From Labia minor (lineage: Eukaryota > Arthropoda > Insecta > Dermaptera > Spongiphoridae): a DNA stretch of 64,000 nucleotides. The notes below the pieces were generated by a model. It ran no database searches. It had not been told where the DNA came from and was given only the letters and a program-made list of their open reading frames with translations. The DNA lies in NCBI GenBank assembly GCA_963082975.1, contig OY720344.1, positions 4,451,580-4,515,579 of the forward strand. The letters are read 5' to 3'. Position numbers and translations under genes: made by a program. This document shows positions 48,961-61,392 of this stretch, one piece after another. Numbering within the stretch: position 1 is the first letter of the stretch; each line of letters opens with the position of its first letter.

Positions 48961-49100
48961 TCCTCAATGTTGTTCCCGTAGGCTGAGTTAACTCCGTCCC
49001 ATAGACCCCTCGCTAGTGAAATTACCTTGCTCAGGCTCGGGACTTGAACTCGGGACCATGTGAATGTGATGCAGGTTCGCTACCCACACACCCAATGGCG
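48961..49100 (-). mobile_element. tRNA-derived SINE-like element, copy 2 (truncated)
   Basis: The minus strand reads GGGTAGCGAACCTGCAT, then GGTCCCGAGTTCAAGTCCCG (good B-box similarity), CAAGGTAATTTCACTAGCGA and GGGGTCTATGGGACGGAGTT. It corresponds to the first half of copy 1. Confidence 0.6.
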
Positions 49101-49478
49101 GCTATTATTATTATTATTAGATTATATATATATATATATATTCAATTTTATAAAACATACATATTATGAAATCATAGAGAATAGAGATGAAAAATAAATA
49201 AAAAAAAAATGGATTTTATTTGATATTGTATTTATGTAAATTCAATAATGCAAAGTATTTCTAAAAATAAGTATAATTTGATAGACAAAGGATATACGAA
49301 CTCTTTTTTTTTCCTTTTTTGTATTTTTGTTTTATTTGTTTGTTGTTTTTTTCTTTGTTTGTGTTCATTTTTTTTTAACAAAACTCCCAAGTGATTCCAA
49401 AAAAAAAGAAGACTAATAAACTGATAATAATAATAAGATAAGAAGAAGAGAATGAAAGTGAAATTTGAAAAAGCCTAC

Positions 49479-49776
49479 CTGCACTCCGATTGATGTAGAA
49501 ATCAAAGGCGGCGAGTGGTCCATAAGTGGATGAACAATTCGAGTCACGATATTGGATGGTGATATCCCATCCCGGTAGGACACCATCTGCTTGAGTGACA
49601 CGACGTACTGCAAGTGTCACACTCGGTAAGACACTTCCTAGGCATTGCTCATGGCTGGCATCTTTCGGGGCAATCACAGCTAATCTTAGTGTTCTTGGCT
49701 CTCTCGTCATTTCAATTGACGTCATCATCATCATCATCATCATCATCAACAACGACAAAGGTAGAAGGTGTGACAT
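49479..49776 (-). CDS. NPR-type receptor, coding exon 1 (signal peptide and start of ectodomain)
   Basis: First coding exon of a natriuretic-peptide-receptor-like protein, a cell-surface receptor that in this family usually carries an intracellular guanylate cyclase. It encodes residues 1-99 plus one base of codon 100. The ATG at 49776 is supported by an in-frame TGA 18 nt upstream. Residues 4-18 form a hydrophobic core (LLPLSLL followed by eight Met), a plausible signal peptide. Residues 29-37 (TLRLAVIAP) look like the first beta strand of a periplasmic-binding-like fold. The segment YRDSNCSSTYGPLAAFDFY (76-94) matches the family's first disulfide region; C81 should pair with C107 in exon 2. 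Sequons lie at N80 (NCS) and N96 (NRS). The donor is GCAG|gtaggc, phase 1. The Met run is an ATG/CAT microsatellite. Family membership is inferred from remembered motifs. Cyclase versus clearance type cannot be decided here. Confidence 0.88.
49723..49748. repeat. Coding CAT/ATG trinucleotide repeat in receptor exon 1
   Basis: Uninterrupted repeat of nearly nine units. On the minus strand it encodes Met11-Met18 of the signal peptide core. Confidence 0.95.
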
Positions 49777-49930
49777 TTTGTTATCAATACATCATATCAT
49801 TATTATCATCAATCAATTAATCAATCACAAGATTTCACAAGATCAAAAGAGAGAGAGAGAGTGAGAGAGACAGAGAGAGAAAGAGAGAGTGAGAGACAGA
49901 GAGGAAGAGCACCTAGCATTACAAAACAAA
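49777..49930 (-). promoter_or_regulatory. Possible 5' UTR and GA/TC tract upstream of the receptor start codon
   Basis: Immediately upstream of the ATG is an AT-rich leader with an in-frame stop. About 70-130 bp upstream lies a near-continuous GA tract (about 49848-49904, TC-rich on the coding strand). Such tracts can be GAGA-factor sites in insect promoters or the pyrimidine tract of a 3' splice site. No AG acceptor follows it closely, so a leader or promoter role seems more likely. No clear TATA box or initiator was identified, and transcription may start in a distant noncoding exon. Confidence 0.3.
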
Positions 49931-50116
49931 AAAACAATTATTAAAAACAAGTACGATAATTTAATTTAATCGATTTATAATGCATCCTACCTATAAATTA
50001 AGAATATTTTTTTTTTTATTTTTTTTTTAATTTTGTTTTTTAAAAATATATTTAGTATTTTTAATATTACATTACATTCGAGTATAATGATATTGAATCA
50101 ATATTAGATAAAAAAT

Positions 50117-50732
50117 CTGGAGTGTCTCCACTCGACTATCTCGCAAATTTGAATTGGATTAAATAACATAATATATTAAGTATATTTAAATTAAATTTAA
50201 TTTATTATAAATTATAAATTAAAATTAATAAATAATATTTATTAAACCAGCGCATGTTTGGTTCTTTGTTGATGGCACCACGTCACGTGTTGGCGCGTGA
50301 GATTTGCAGTGTTAAAAAATTAATTCTGGTACTTTCAGCGATTCAATCAAGCTGAAATTCTATATATAGCAGTTTTATACAATTTTTAATCATGGGAAAA
50401 ACTAGCAAACATATATCTTTATTTTTACGGTCACTTTAGAGGAAAAAAAAATCAAAACGTTGTAGGTAATGAACCTCTTCCGGTTGAGCTACATTTCTCA
50501 AAAGTTGATAGAAAACTACGAATTTTGAATAATGCCCATGTACCAAATTTCATCATTCTAGCTCAAACCATTTTTGCGTTCTTGGTTACATACATACACA
50601 CATACACACACACCGAGACATTTTTCTCAACCTTAGTGAAAATGATTCAGGAACCTTCAAAACGTATAAAAACATCAAAATCTCAACATCGAAAATTTTC
50701 GTGATCGCAATACTATCTCTGGCGAGATAGTA
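50117..50732 (+). repeat. Family A dispersed repeat, copy 6 (full length, reference copy)
   Basis: About 615 bp. The 5' end is palindromic (GGAGTGTCTCCACTC) followed by ACTATCTCGC. The 3' end is ACTATCTC-tggc-GAGATAGT. The string ACTATCTCGC near the 5' end is the inverse of GCGAGATAGT at the 3' end. The interior has a G-family-like module (AAATTTCATCATTCTAGCTC) and a CA microsatellite. No coding potential was seen; class unresolved. Confidence 0.82.
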
Positions 50733-51117
50733 ACAATTCTATATAATAGAATATTGGAAATTTAGCCCTTTGAGCCAATCAAATCAATATATAATATGAT
50801 AATTGTTTTGTATTTTTTACATATATTTATACTCAAAGCTTAAAGAACAATAATAATAATAATAATAATAATAAATAGATTAAAAAAATCCATTAATTAA
50901 TTAAAAATTAAAAATTTAGATTATAATAAATAATTTCAAAGAAACATCTTAAAAATATTTATATATGATACAAGGTAATGAATGTGTTAGACATAATTAG
51001 AGATGATATATAATAATAATATAAAAACAGACGTGGGCGATATTAAAAATAGTTGAAGAAACTATTTTGAAAAATTATTAAATTCGAATTTAGGTAATGG
51101 AACAGAAACCATAATGT

Positions 51118-51420
51118 AAAGTAGGAATTATTCAAAATCCTTTCGCGGGCCGGATTGAAGAGCCAGAAGGGCCGCACTTGGCCCACGGACTGTTTTCACC
51201 TATCAATTTTAATGCATGATAAAAAAATTTGTCAGTTTTTATGTTTAATAAAAGATTTATTATTAAAAAAAATTGACTTGATTTTTCATATAAATAAATA
51301 AAACTAAATGCGTCCAACGTTTTTAGTTGAATATGAAGCAATTAATCCATAAACTTTGTCAGGCTTATAGAAAAATTATTTTATTCTTTTTAAACGTAAT
51401 TTTATAAAATTTATATTTTA
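51118..51420 (-). repeat. Family E repeat, copy 3
   Basis: The longest copy. It starts with a GC-rich segment (CGCGGGCCGGATTGAAGAGC) and continues through GAATATGAAGCAATTAATCC. It shares the TGCATGATAAAAAAATTTGT block with copy 2. The GC-rich end may be a hAT terminus, but the partner end was not found. Confidence 0.65.
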
Positions 51421-51970
51421 TCCCATATTTTCGATTTCTTAATAAAAATCATTACAATATTTTTTTCAGATGGCATTGAAAAAAAAAATTAAACGTATCA
51501 AATCTAAAGGAGTTACTTTATAAATTAATTACATTGAATTGATTAATTATTATTCTATTATGTTTTTTCTATACTTTCAAGGAAGAGACCCATTTAAATA
51601 AATATCTACAAATTTTTTCAGGAATCTAGTTCAATTTAAAGTTGATGCAATTTTTCTTTTGAGCGTACACAGACATGTGATGAAGTTGTTAAAAACGTTG
51701 TAATATAAATTTTAATAATGTAAAATTACCCTTTTTAAAGATATATAGGTATAAACATACGTAGTTTAATTAGAATTAGAACAATTTTTATTAATAAAAA
51801 TTCTACACCAACACTTAATACAAAAATTGTATATTTCTTAATATTAATAAATATTGATAAAAAGAAAGAGAAAATCCGAGTGAGGAAAGGAAAAGTATGA
51901 ATTCAGTGTTAAAGAAAATTTTCGATTCTATTCAATAGAAACATCAATTTAAATAAATCAACACATCTTA

Positions 51971-52008
<38 letters not shown>

Positions 52009-52869
52009 TTATTTATTTACTTTTAATCAATTCAACCTGTTTAAAAGGTCCTTGAATTGAAATTCCAATCATTGACTTTAGGTACATTCATTTATTATAT
52101 ACACCATGTGTGTTTAGTCCTTCTATATACGTATATTTAGATAAATTCACTCCCCCCCCCATTATTTTTTTTTTGTTTTTTATTTTATTTGTCACACACT
52201 CAAATTCACATTCAATCTACTATCTTTTCATGTGTGTAAAAAGTTTATCTACTTTACATAAATCAACCATAAATTCAATTTTCATAAATTTCATTACATT
52301 GATTAATATAATCATGTTAAATTATGTTAAAAAGGGAAGAAAAAAAACAAATTTAAATTTTACACTCAATATAATTTCAGATATGATCCATTATTATGAA
52401 TTATTATTACTCATACTTCTATACTACATATATATAGAGAGAAAGAAGATGATGAAGAAGATATATATAGTATATGTATCAACCAATTTATTTACATACT
52501 ATATATAACAAAGAAATAGTAGAATTTACATTATGATTAATTAATGATTTTTATATCTTTATTATTATTATTATTTCATTAAAATTTAAATAAATATATA
52601 ATAGAAAAAATAATATAATAATTTCGAGATTGGAAGAGAAAAGAAATATTGAAAATTAAAAAAAATTTTGTTTTAAATATTTTTTTTTAAATATATATAT
52701 TGTAATATATACCTAAACATAAATATACCTTATAATAGGGGAATATCATTAACACATCATAAATAAACATTTAAACTCACGTTCGTCAATTTTAGAACAA
52801 TAACCTAAAAAGCGGTCAATGTAATTAAAATAGGATCGATTGATGAACGGGACATTGTGTCATGTTTTT

Positions 52870-54150
52870 GACCTTTTCAAGTGCTCATAAATTACATGAC
52901 ATATGTTTCTTACGGAGAACTGACTATTAATGTCCTTAATGCAGTGTAGGGGGTGAGTTATTGGGAGAGTACCCATAGGCTGCTGGATGGAAGAAAGAGT
53001 GGAAGATCATTCTTCGGGATAGAAAAGTCAAAGACCAATACGACAGTGCCAGAATCCTACATTGAGGCCAAACTTAGAAGTTACTACCCAGAGAAGATGA
53101 ATGAATGTATGCCTGTAAGGAACCCAGAGAACTTGTCTTGCCTTGCCCTGAACTCTATACTATTAATAACGAACATTTAAGTGGTTACCCATTTAAAATT
53201 TGCAATTGCTAAACAATATAAAATTTGATATATATCAATAACATAAAAATAAATTAACTTTATTTTATAGTTAATTTATAAGTTATAATTTCCCAATAAT
53301 ATTTGATATAATTATAATAATTTCTGTAAATATCATTTTAAATAAATATTAATTTCATTCCAATCGATTCTGAATTCTTACTGTGCTTAATGATTTATTT
53401 AAAATTTTACAATTCCGACAAACTAAGCGTGAAAGATATAACGGAAGCTTTAATAACAGTCAATTTTCTAAACTTTCTGTGGTAAACTTGGATATATTCT
53501 TTGAATAATATGTATTGTAACATATACGCATAAAAATTTCCCTTTAATACACAGGGTGGCATTTGTAACAAGCATCGACACATATGGACGATATAAAGAA
53601 ATATGCTAAATTAGAGAATGGAAGACCTTTGTCATGAATTGGATTCGCAAGTGATCATAAATTACATGACATGTGTCCATAAAACTTTAATAGAACAAAG
53701 GGACCTAAAAAGAAACATTTTCTATTGATAAAGACAAAATATTTCATCAATTCTTATATTGAAAACCCATCAAGTACTTAACATCTGATTGCCAGAATAT
53801 TTGCGAGAAGTGACCTAGAAATAGATGTCTTTGAGATGAGGGGGTGAATTGGTAGAATTTTATCAGAAGTGTGTCGCGTGGAACGGAATAAATAGTTTTC
53901 CTTATTCATGTGGTGAGAATTTAGCGATAGTCTTCATGAGATGTTGGAAAAGAGACCAATTCATCCATGAGTGGATCCCAGGAGGAGTCATCGCTGCCAC
54001 CCCCCTTTGAGCAACCGCCGCAGCCTAACTTGTTCCAATAAATCCTAATACTGAAACCGAAGACTCCAGTCTCTAATATTCTCCAACTATACATACCAAA
54101 AATACAGATAAGTGGTCGACCCTTATTTAAAAATTGCAATTACTCATTAA
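52870..54150. repeat. Two segments sharing a 30-bp motif, otherwise unidentified
   Basis: AAGTGCTCATAAATTACATG (about 52880) recurs as AAGTGATCATAAATTACATG (about 53650), each followed by ACAT-x-TGT. Both are followed by GC-richer sequence (52940-53170 and 53930-54080) that is not recognisable as coding. The arrangement suggests two fragments of one unknown repeat. Confidence 0.5.
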
Positions 54151-55407
54151 ATCTAAATTTTATTTAATTTCTAATATTTACAAATAACTGTACATTATCA
54201 GCAAATAGCTCTTGATAATATCTTTGTTATATAATTATTATAATATCAATACTTTTAGTATTAAATATTTAATTTAATTTTAATTTTATATCCGAATTTT
54301 TTTCTGAACGAATTCAATTTTACCCTTTCCCTCATCAACCGTCGCGGATTCAATAATCTATTTGTTACTCAAAATTAACCAGAGTGCAACCAATTTATTA
54401 ATTATTAATTGTAAACCCTTTTTTCTCATAAACCAACCCATACTAAAGCCTCCAATATACGACAGTATATATATAATTCAATTATTAGTAGAATATTCTC
54501 TCAAACTCTTGTTTACAAGATTTTAATTATAATTTAGTATGTTAGTTAAAATCATGTGATGCCAAAACTGTAAATTATAAATTACATTATACAAAATAGA
54601 TATACTTAATATGATTTACATATACAAGTATAGATAAACAAAAAATACTCATAAAAAATAAATATATAACTTCATATTGAAACGAATATTAATAATTCTA
54701 ACGAAAAAAAAACGATGTAAGTACTTAATTAATTAATATTTTATTTCCTTTACTAATATTTCTTGTTGTTTATCTCAATATATGTTTATCTTATATATCT
54801 AAATAAAATACATTGCTAATAAAAAAAAGAAAGAAAAAAATATTTTATAACATTTTATACGATAAAAAAGTATTGATCCGCAAGACTTACGCTCACTTCT
54901 TTCATTGATAATTATAGATTCTATAATAATATGTATATAAAATGGTTATAAATATACTTTTAATAAATTTCATTCATTCTCTTATTTGATATTTTTATTA
55001 TTTTTGTTTTTAGATATAGATACTATAGATATAGATATTTGTGATTTTTGTTAGAGAAATGGTGAAAAAAAAATGATTTATTATAAACAATTTAGCATAT
55101 TTTCTTATTTAAAATCAAATTAAGAAAAAAAAATACTCTGTTAACTAATTTTAAAAAAGAAATGTAGAGTTTATTCTTTACTTGATTAAATTAAAATATA
55201 GAAATCTAAATGTTTTTATTATAAGTATGAAATTTAAAAAGAATAAGAATACCATTTTGATAACTACTCCTAATATATGTAAGTTAAATAAATAAATCAA
55301 ATATTTATTTATTCACAAAATATTTTTATTTATTTTTTTTTAATTATAAATTTATTGATAAAAAATTAGATAATCTCAGAGAATTATTATATTGTACTTG
55401 TATATAT

Positions 55408-55813
55408 GGGGTAAAAAGTAGCTGAGAACTGTACGATGTCAGCTGAACGTGTGCGAAATATTTTGCACAACCATTTGAACAAGGAAAGCTGTGTGCAATG
55501 TTGGTGCCGCGTTTGCAAACGTTAGACCAAAAACTGCTTCAAAAAACCATTTTTACCGATAATTCGGTGCTGTAGGCTTAATTCAAATGAATTTTTGCGT
55601 CGATTCATAACTCTTGATGAGACTTAAATTAAATTAAATTAAATTTAATTAATTAATTAATTAATTAAATTAATTAGCTAAATTAGAACACCGTTATGAG
55701 AAATGTATCAGTGTTGATGGAGATTATGTTGAAAAATAAAGCAAAAAAAAAAAAGAAAAATTTCAAAACATCGTTTTTCTTTGTCAGGTCGGAAACTTTT
55801 CACCTCACCCTCG
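55408..55813 (+). mobile_element. Mariner-derived MITE, copy 3 (left end truncated)
   Basis: It shares interior and right end with copies 1 and 2: GTACGATGTCAGCTGAACGT, the VPRLQTLDQKLL-like segment, the AATTAAATT junction and CACCTCACCCTCG-TA. The first ~60 bp of the left end are missing. Confidence 0.75.
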
Positions 55814-56919
55814 TATTACATCAAATATCAATTTAAAAATTTATTGGAAAGAAAAAAATTTCATTGTATTTTAATAGATATTTCGTATATACTAGGTATA
55901 TTATGTTATGTTATTTTTCTGCCATATAAATTTATAAATTACATAATTTAGATTGTATTTCTAGAGTTTTATTTTAAATTTTCATTTTAGAATTTTGATC
56001 TGAAAATTAAATTGAATATTAATTAAAAATAATGTAAAAGCAAAATAACGATCGCCTCGTTTTTGTAATTAGATTGTAAAAATTTATATAAATAAAAGAT
56101 CATTGAAAATTTACTTAAAATCTTTTTAAAAAAAATTACTTATTGAAGGAAATGTTCTCTGATATTAGAATTAATATTAGAAAATGAATTTGTAACTTGG
56201 AAATTATTAGACTGTAATTTTCGCACTATATGGTAAATAGAATAATGAAAGGGTAAAATGGCCATTAAATAAATTGAGAAATTGTAAAATATTCATTAAT
56301 AGTAGGCAATAAATGTTCATATACCATATGAGGTGGTACCATATGATATGCATGGTATAAGTTGGTTATATCTATTAGTATAATAATAGCAAGAGACGAA
56401 GAAATTAAAATTACAAGTATCAAGTCTAAATCTAGATTATATAGACAATAATTGTAAACCACAAAGTCCTCTTCTCAATATACCATAGGGTAATACTAAC
56501 ATTAATAATATTAATAATAATTGCATCGATGAGGGAATATTCTCTAATAACAATTCAATTCAATTTTATCTTTAATTATAGAAGAGGAAATATTGTTTGT
56601 TTTTTTTAGTATAAAATGTACCAACCGTGCCGTGTGTGAAATGTTTCGACTTAAAATTAATATTAGATATTGATTTATTGCCATTTTTTATTGAATAATT
56701 ATTATCTAATTTAAAATAATTATTTAACAATAAACAAATACAATCAAACAAATAAATAATAAGAACTTAATTATATTTTTATAATAAATAATTAATTATG
56801 TATTTAAATAAATAATTTGTTTTGTTTACATAGTGATAAACCTAAAGTTCAATACATATGTACTTACTTTGAATTAATTAGGAATTAATTTTAATTTGAT
56901 TTAAAAAAAAAAAAAAAAA

Positions 56920-57310
56920 AAAACGAGCTGTGGCCAGTCACAGAACCGACCGACGATGTGAAATAAATTAATTTTCAAACATCATTATATATATATATAT
57001 ATATAGTATCAAAAAGAAAATATTTTTAAAACTTGAATTAAAATGACTAAATTATATTATATTTTGGTTTTATTTTTAATTTAATTAATCAATTATCAAT
57101 ACTACTATATTTTAAGTGAAAAATTTCCGACAATGAATATACTTTATAAACTACCATTTCCGTACACCAAAAGTTGATGAATTCATGCTACTGATGCATT
57201 ATATAAATATACCAAATTTTATCAAAATCCGTTGATCCGTCCGAACACGTCTATAAGGAAACACAACGAACAGATGAACGGACGGACAGACATCATGCTA
57301 AAAAGTAATT
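56920..57310 (-). repeat. Family B repeat, copy 3 (diverged)
   Basis: After a run of 20 A it reads CGAGCTGTGGCCAGTCACAG and AACCGACCGACGATGTGAAA, then CACCAAAAGTTGATGAATTC and GACGGACAGACATCATGCTA, as in copy 4. Confidence 0.65.
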
Positions 57311-58803
57311 ATGTGTATTATTGGAATGAATTTTTAATTTATGGCAAAGAAAAAAAAATTGATTTTAGTTTATGTGGTTTTAGGTAATGCTATTCTCTTC
57401 AAAATTAATTCATCCATTTCTCTATCCCCCCCCCCCCCCCACTAACACACTTTATATTTCATCTCATAAAGAGAAAAAAGTGATAAAATAAAAAATTCGA
57501 ATGTTGACATGCAAGGTTTCCAATCGATAAATAATCATTGAAATCATATTGTAACCTGTCATAAATTTGTCATATATATATATATATATGAAGTATATAT
57601 ATATACGAGTATATGAAAGTATGGAGAAAATGCACGAGTGTTGAATGAACTGAGGATAATAAAATTCGACATACCAAATTGAATTATTGAATTTGAAATC
57701 CTTCACACATCAATTCTCACACCACTCATTTTTTTTTTCAAAAATTTTCAAAAAAATAAAAAAAAAACTATCAAAATAAATATAACTAAAATTATATATA
57801 TCTAAATAGAAAATTTATAAAGGATGTTGTTGAAAGAATATAAAAATAAGATTATTTAAAAAAAAAATGGTGATTTATAATTATTATTTTGATAAGAAAC
57901 ACCGGAAAGACGTGTGGATAGTTTTATTTTCGTATATTTCCTTGGTATATATATTAATAATATTTTATTTACACTTTAAGGAATTAATAACTAAATTGCT
58001 CAAAAAATATTTACAAACAATGTTTGATTCAAATTTAATTAATAAATTGAAATAAATGGAATACAAATATTATATAAAATTAGATAATATTTCTTCCTCG
58101 ATAAAAATAAAAATGTTTATGCAAACAATTTATTTATTCTAATTTTGTTTTTTTTTTAATTAAAAAACTTTTTGAATCCTGAAATTTAATAAACAAATAA
58201 AATTAATAATGAATTAAACAATTGATTAATTGTTTACATAATATTTCTAATAATTAACTAATTAAAAATAGATTAAGAAAAGTATAATTATTCATAATCC
58301 ATTTTTTTTTGTTTTTTTTTGTTTTTACTAATCAAAAATTTAATATTAATTCTGCTTTTCATTATTGTATTCTACCTTTATTTGACTTTTTTTCTATAGA
58401 ATTTCATTTGAAAGTTAAACAACAATAAAGGGCGTATTTGATAAAGCAATGTCGATTACAATTCAACTTGTTGTTTGATATGGGTGAGTGGGAGCAAAGG
58501 ATGGATGGATACAGGTGTTAAGAAGTGGTTAAACAACCCTCGGGAAATTGAATGGTAAATTAGATGTCAGGAATCAATCGAACAAATGGTAAATTGTTGT
58601 TGAATTTCTGAAATCAAACTAAATGAAAAACTTGAAACCTTTTAATATGGTAATGTAAAAATGCATACTTATATGATTAAAGTCTTAAATAATTAATTTC
58701 CGATATTTTTATACAATAATTTCATTATATCTTCAATTCTAAAAAATTTATATTACTAGTAGGTTAAACCAATAAATTGAAATTAAATGAAAATAGCTAT
58801 ATA

Positions 58804-59490
58804 CTACGAGGGTTTTAGCAAAAGTAAGGTTCTCAGTGAGCTACAGTCTCTAGAAAAGTGTAATGATTTACTACGTTCCTCAGTGTTCCTCAAAATGAGA
58901 ATTTCGAGTACTAATCCGATTTCCCAACGCAAGAAAGTGAAGATTCATAAAAAACTGATTGAGGTTATGGTGAAAAGTGCATGTAACTGATGGCGGTCCT
59001 CACGATGAAGAACCTACTGAAAGTTAAGACGGCCTGTATCGGATGCAATTGTCCAGAAGATCAACAGTAAGCTGCGGAGGTCTCTTTCCGTGAACTTATT
59101 GAACGCATTACTGCAACTTCCCACGAAACAATAGAAATCACTTTAAAAGAAACGTTTGGTTATCGCTGGGTCTCTCGGTCCCACATCCTACATACAGTCC
59201 GGACTTAGCCCCCAACGATTATCACTTCTTCCCTAAGCTAAAGAAACACTTAGGTGTCAAACACTTCAAGAGCGATGATGAAGTCCGAGCAGAGGTCAAA
59301 TGCTTCCTCAACGAATTCAAGGGAGACTTTTTCCAATACAAAAGCTCGACCACCGTCTTCAAAAGTGTGTCGATAAAAATAAAGTCTATTGTGAAAAATA
59401 GACAACAGTGTATTTTTTTAACGTTAAATAAATTAATAACAATAACCAATGTTTTCTATTAAATATGGGGACCTTACTTTTAGAATTATT
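58804..59490 (+). mobile_element. Mariner-like element, degenerate, with terminal repeats
   Basis: The left end contains AAAAGTAAGGTTCTC and the reversed right end AAAAGTAAGGTCCCC. The plus strand near 59180-59350 reads PTYSPDLAPNDYHFFPKLKK, then HLGVKHFKSDDEVRAEVKCF and LNEFKGDFFQY, a good mariner C-terminus with the third Asp intact (NDYH). Upstream (about 59080-59170) FRELIERITATSHETIEITL followed by FGYRWVS looks like a helix-turn-helix start. The catalytic centre between them is missing, so it is a deletion derivative. Confidence 0.8.
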
Positions 59491-60447
59491 AACATTTTGA
59501 GAAATTTTGAGAATGAATAAATTTTAATTTACAGTTTTTTATTCTTATAAACAGAAATATCAAGTATGTATTTAGTATGAGAGGGATATTTAAATGTTTA
59601 AAAATAAATATAATTATAATAATTTATTAAAGAAAAGAAAAAAATTGAAGAATACGAGTCGTAAATTTAATATAGATTTTCTATATTATATATTATTTAT
59701 TATTGATAAAATAAGTATGGAAGTGAGAAAGAGAGAGAGAGAGAGATAGGGAGATAGGGAGAGGGATGGGGAATGAAGGTAAAAGGGTTGAAAAATAATA
59801 ATTCAAGGTGACAAGTTGGAAAGATAATTAATTGAAATTGAATTTAAGTAGATTTACATTCTATCCTCTTGTCTTTTTGTATTCAAGAAAACTTTAAAGT
59901 TAAATTTTGCCAAAAGCTATATATCTATAAATTGATTAATATACAAAAAGGAAATGGATTAATGTGTAGGTAAATTGGAGAAGAATGTGATATAAAGAGA
60001 GACTTTTAAGTTTTCCAATCAATACGATTATAAATTAAGAGAGAGACAGAGAGATGACAATTTTTTTCTATTCATCACATTACTTTTATTTCTATATTTT
60101 AAAAACATTGAATACCTACATATATTTTTTTTCCCTTTTTTTTAAGGTTTTAATGAATGTTTATTTGTCTATGTGTAAAATTTAATATTAATTTTTTACA
60201 TATTAGAATATAGATTAAATCAATCAATCAACAAGCAAGCTCTCTCTCTCTTATCAATTCATTCCTATTGATGTTATATGCTATCAAATGAGAATTGATT
60301 ATCTATCACTCTTTATATAATATTAAATGTGTATTGTATAAGTAATAATTATTTATTTATTTTTATTTTATATTTTTTATATGTACCTTTTGAAAATGTG
60401 AATTATTAAAGTTTTTTAAATTATTTAAATACCAAATATACATATAA

Positions 60448-60483
<36 letters not shown>

Positions 60484-60487
<4 letters not shown>

Positions 60488-60898
60488 GGAGTTGAAATTG
60501 AGGTCAAGGGATGTTGGCGACAAGGGTGTTTCAACCACCTCACTCCACTTCCTTGTTCCTGGTTGTAAAATGTAACCGAGGGTAGCAGTGAAAATTTACC
60601 ACGGGATGCCCGAACCCCTGATCAGGCCTTGGTGGCGGCCAGAAGAAAGTCTTCCACCTCCTTATCGCCCACAACCGATGCTTCAGTAGGGCGCGAGGTT
60701 AATATATAAATTGGAGCGAGAACTCCCTCAAGGGATTCTATTCGTTTGGGGATTCGCTCGGACTCTTCTGTTTAGATTCGTGATGACTATGATGATGAGA
60801 GGGTGTGTGTATTTGCCTATGTATATTGATTGTAAATAAACCATTTTATAAAAAAACCCAAACAAGAAGTGTTGTTGCTCTATCAAAAAATAGAAACA
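60484..60898 (+). mobile_element. Probable solo LTR
   Basis: A GC-richer block beginning TGTGGGAGTTGAAATTGAGG right after an (AT)n run. It has a TATA-like string (TTAATATATAAATTGGAGCG) about 210 bp in, and an AATAAA signal (TTGTAAATAAACCATTTT). It ends near TAGAAACA. This order fits U3-R-U5 of an LTR. No internal domain follows and no target duplication was found, so ends are approximate. Confidence 0.5.
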
Positions 60899-61392
60899 AC
60901 GATCCAACCCCTCCCAAATCACTACATATATATATAATATATTTAATAAATTCAATATTATTTATTTACGTTATATAATTGATCTGTAAAAATATTTTCC
61001 AAAATTTGTATATATAAAATATATAATGTATGAATATGATAATATATATAAAATAAATAAATTATAATATATAAAATGTGCTATTCAATAATTTAATATC
61101 TACAATATATACTCATATAATAAATAATACAGTAGATATTTTAATGTCGTTTTTAATTCGTTCAAGGAAAACCGACGGCAACCAAAAATGACGACAAGTA
61201 AATTTATTTTCCTTAAAAGAAATAACTAAAAACCAAGTTTTATCCGTTCTAAGTCTCCAAATATCACTCAATTATATAATATTTTCACCATGATTTTAAA
61301 TTGTTAAATTAAATTATATAATAAAGGAAATATATATAAATAAATAATAAAAATACGAAGTAAAGTTATTGATCGAAGTATATATTATATAT

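Larger units (their letters stand above)
28461..49478 (-). other. Intron 1 of the receptor gene, content survey
   Basis: About 21 kb between coding exons 1 and 2. Nested hAT/family A, LINE, family B and F, mariner and pogo relics and a SINE are listed separately. Large stretches (28500-29500, 33060-34380, 35290-37340, 39510-40125, 40560-42500, 42990-43650, 44550-46270, 47360-48690, 49110-49470) are AT-rich intronic sequence with (TAA)n, (ATT)n, (AT)n, GT and CA microsatellites. I see no additional exon there; the phases of exons 1 and 2 leave no need for one. Confidence 0.6.

Noticed and set aside
52110..52508. 132-codon open frame on the plus strand
   Set aside because: It is low-complexity AT-rich sequence rich in F/I/Y/L, with no motif and surrounding (AT)n; expected by chance at this base composition.
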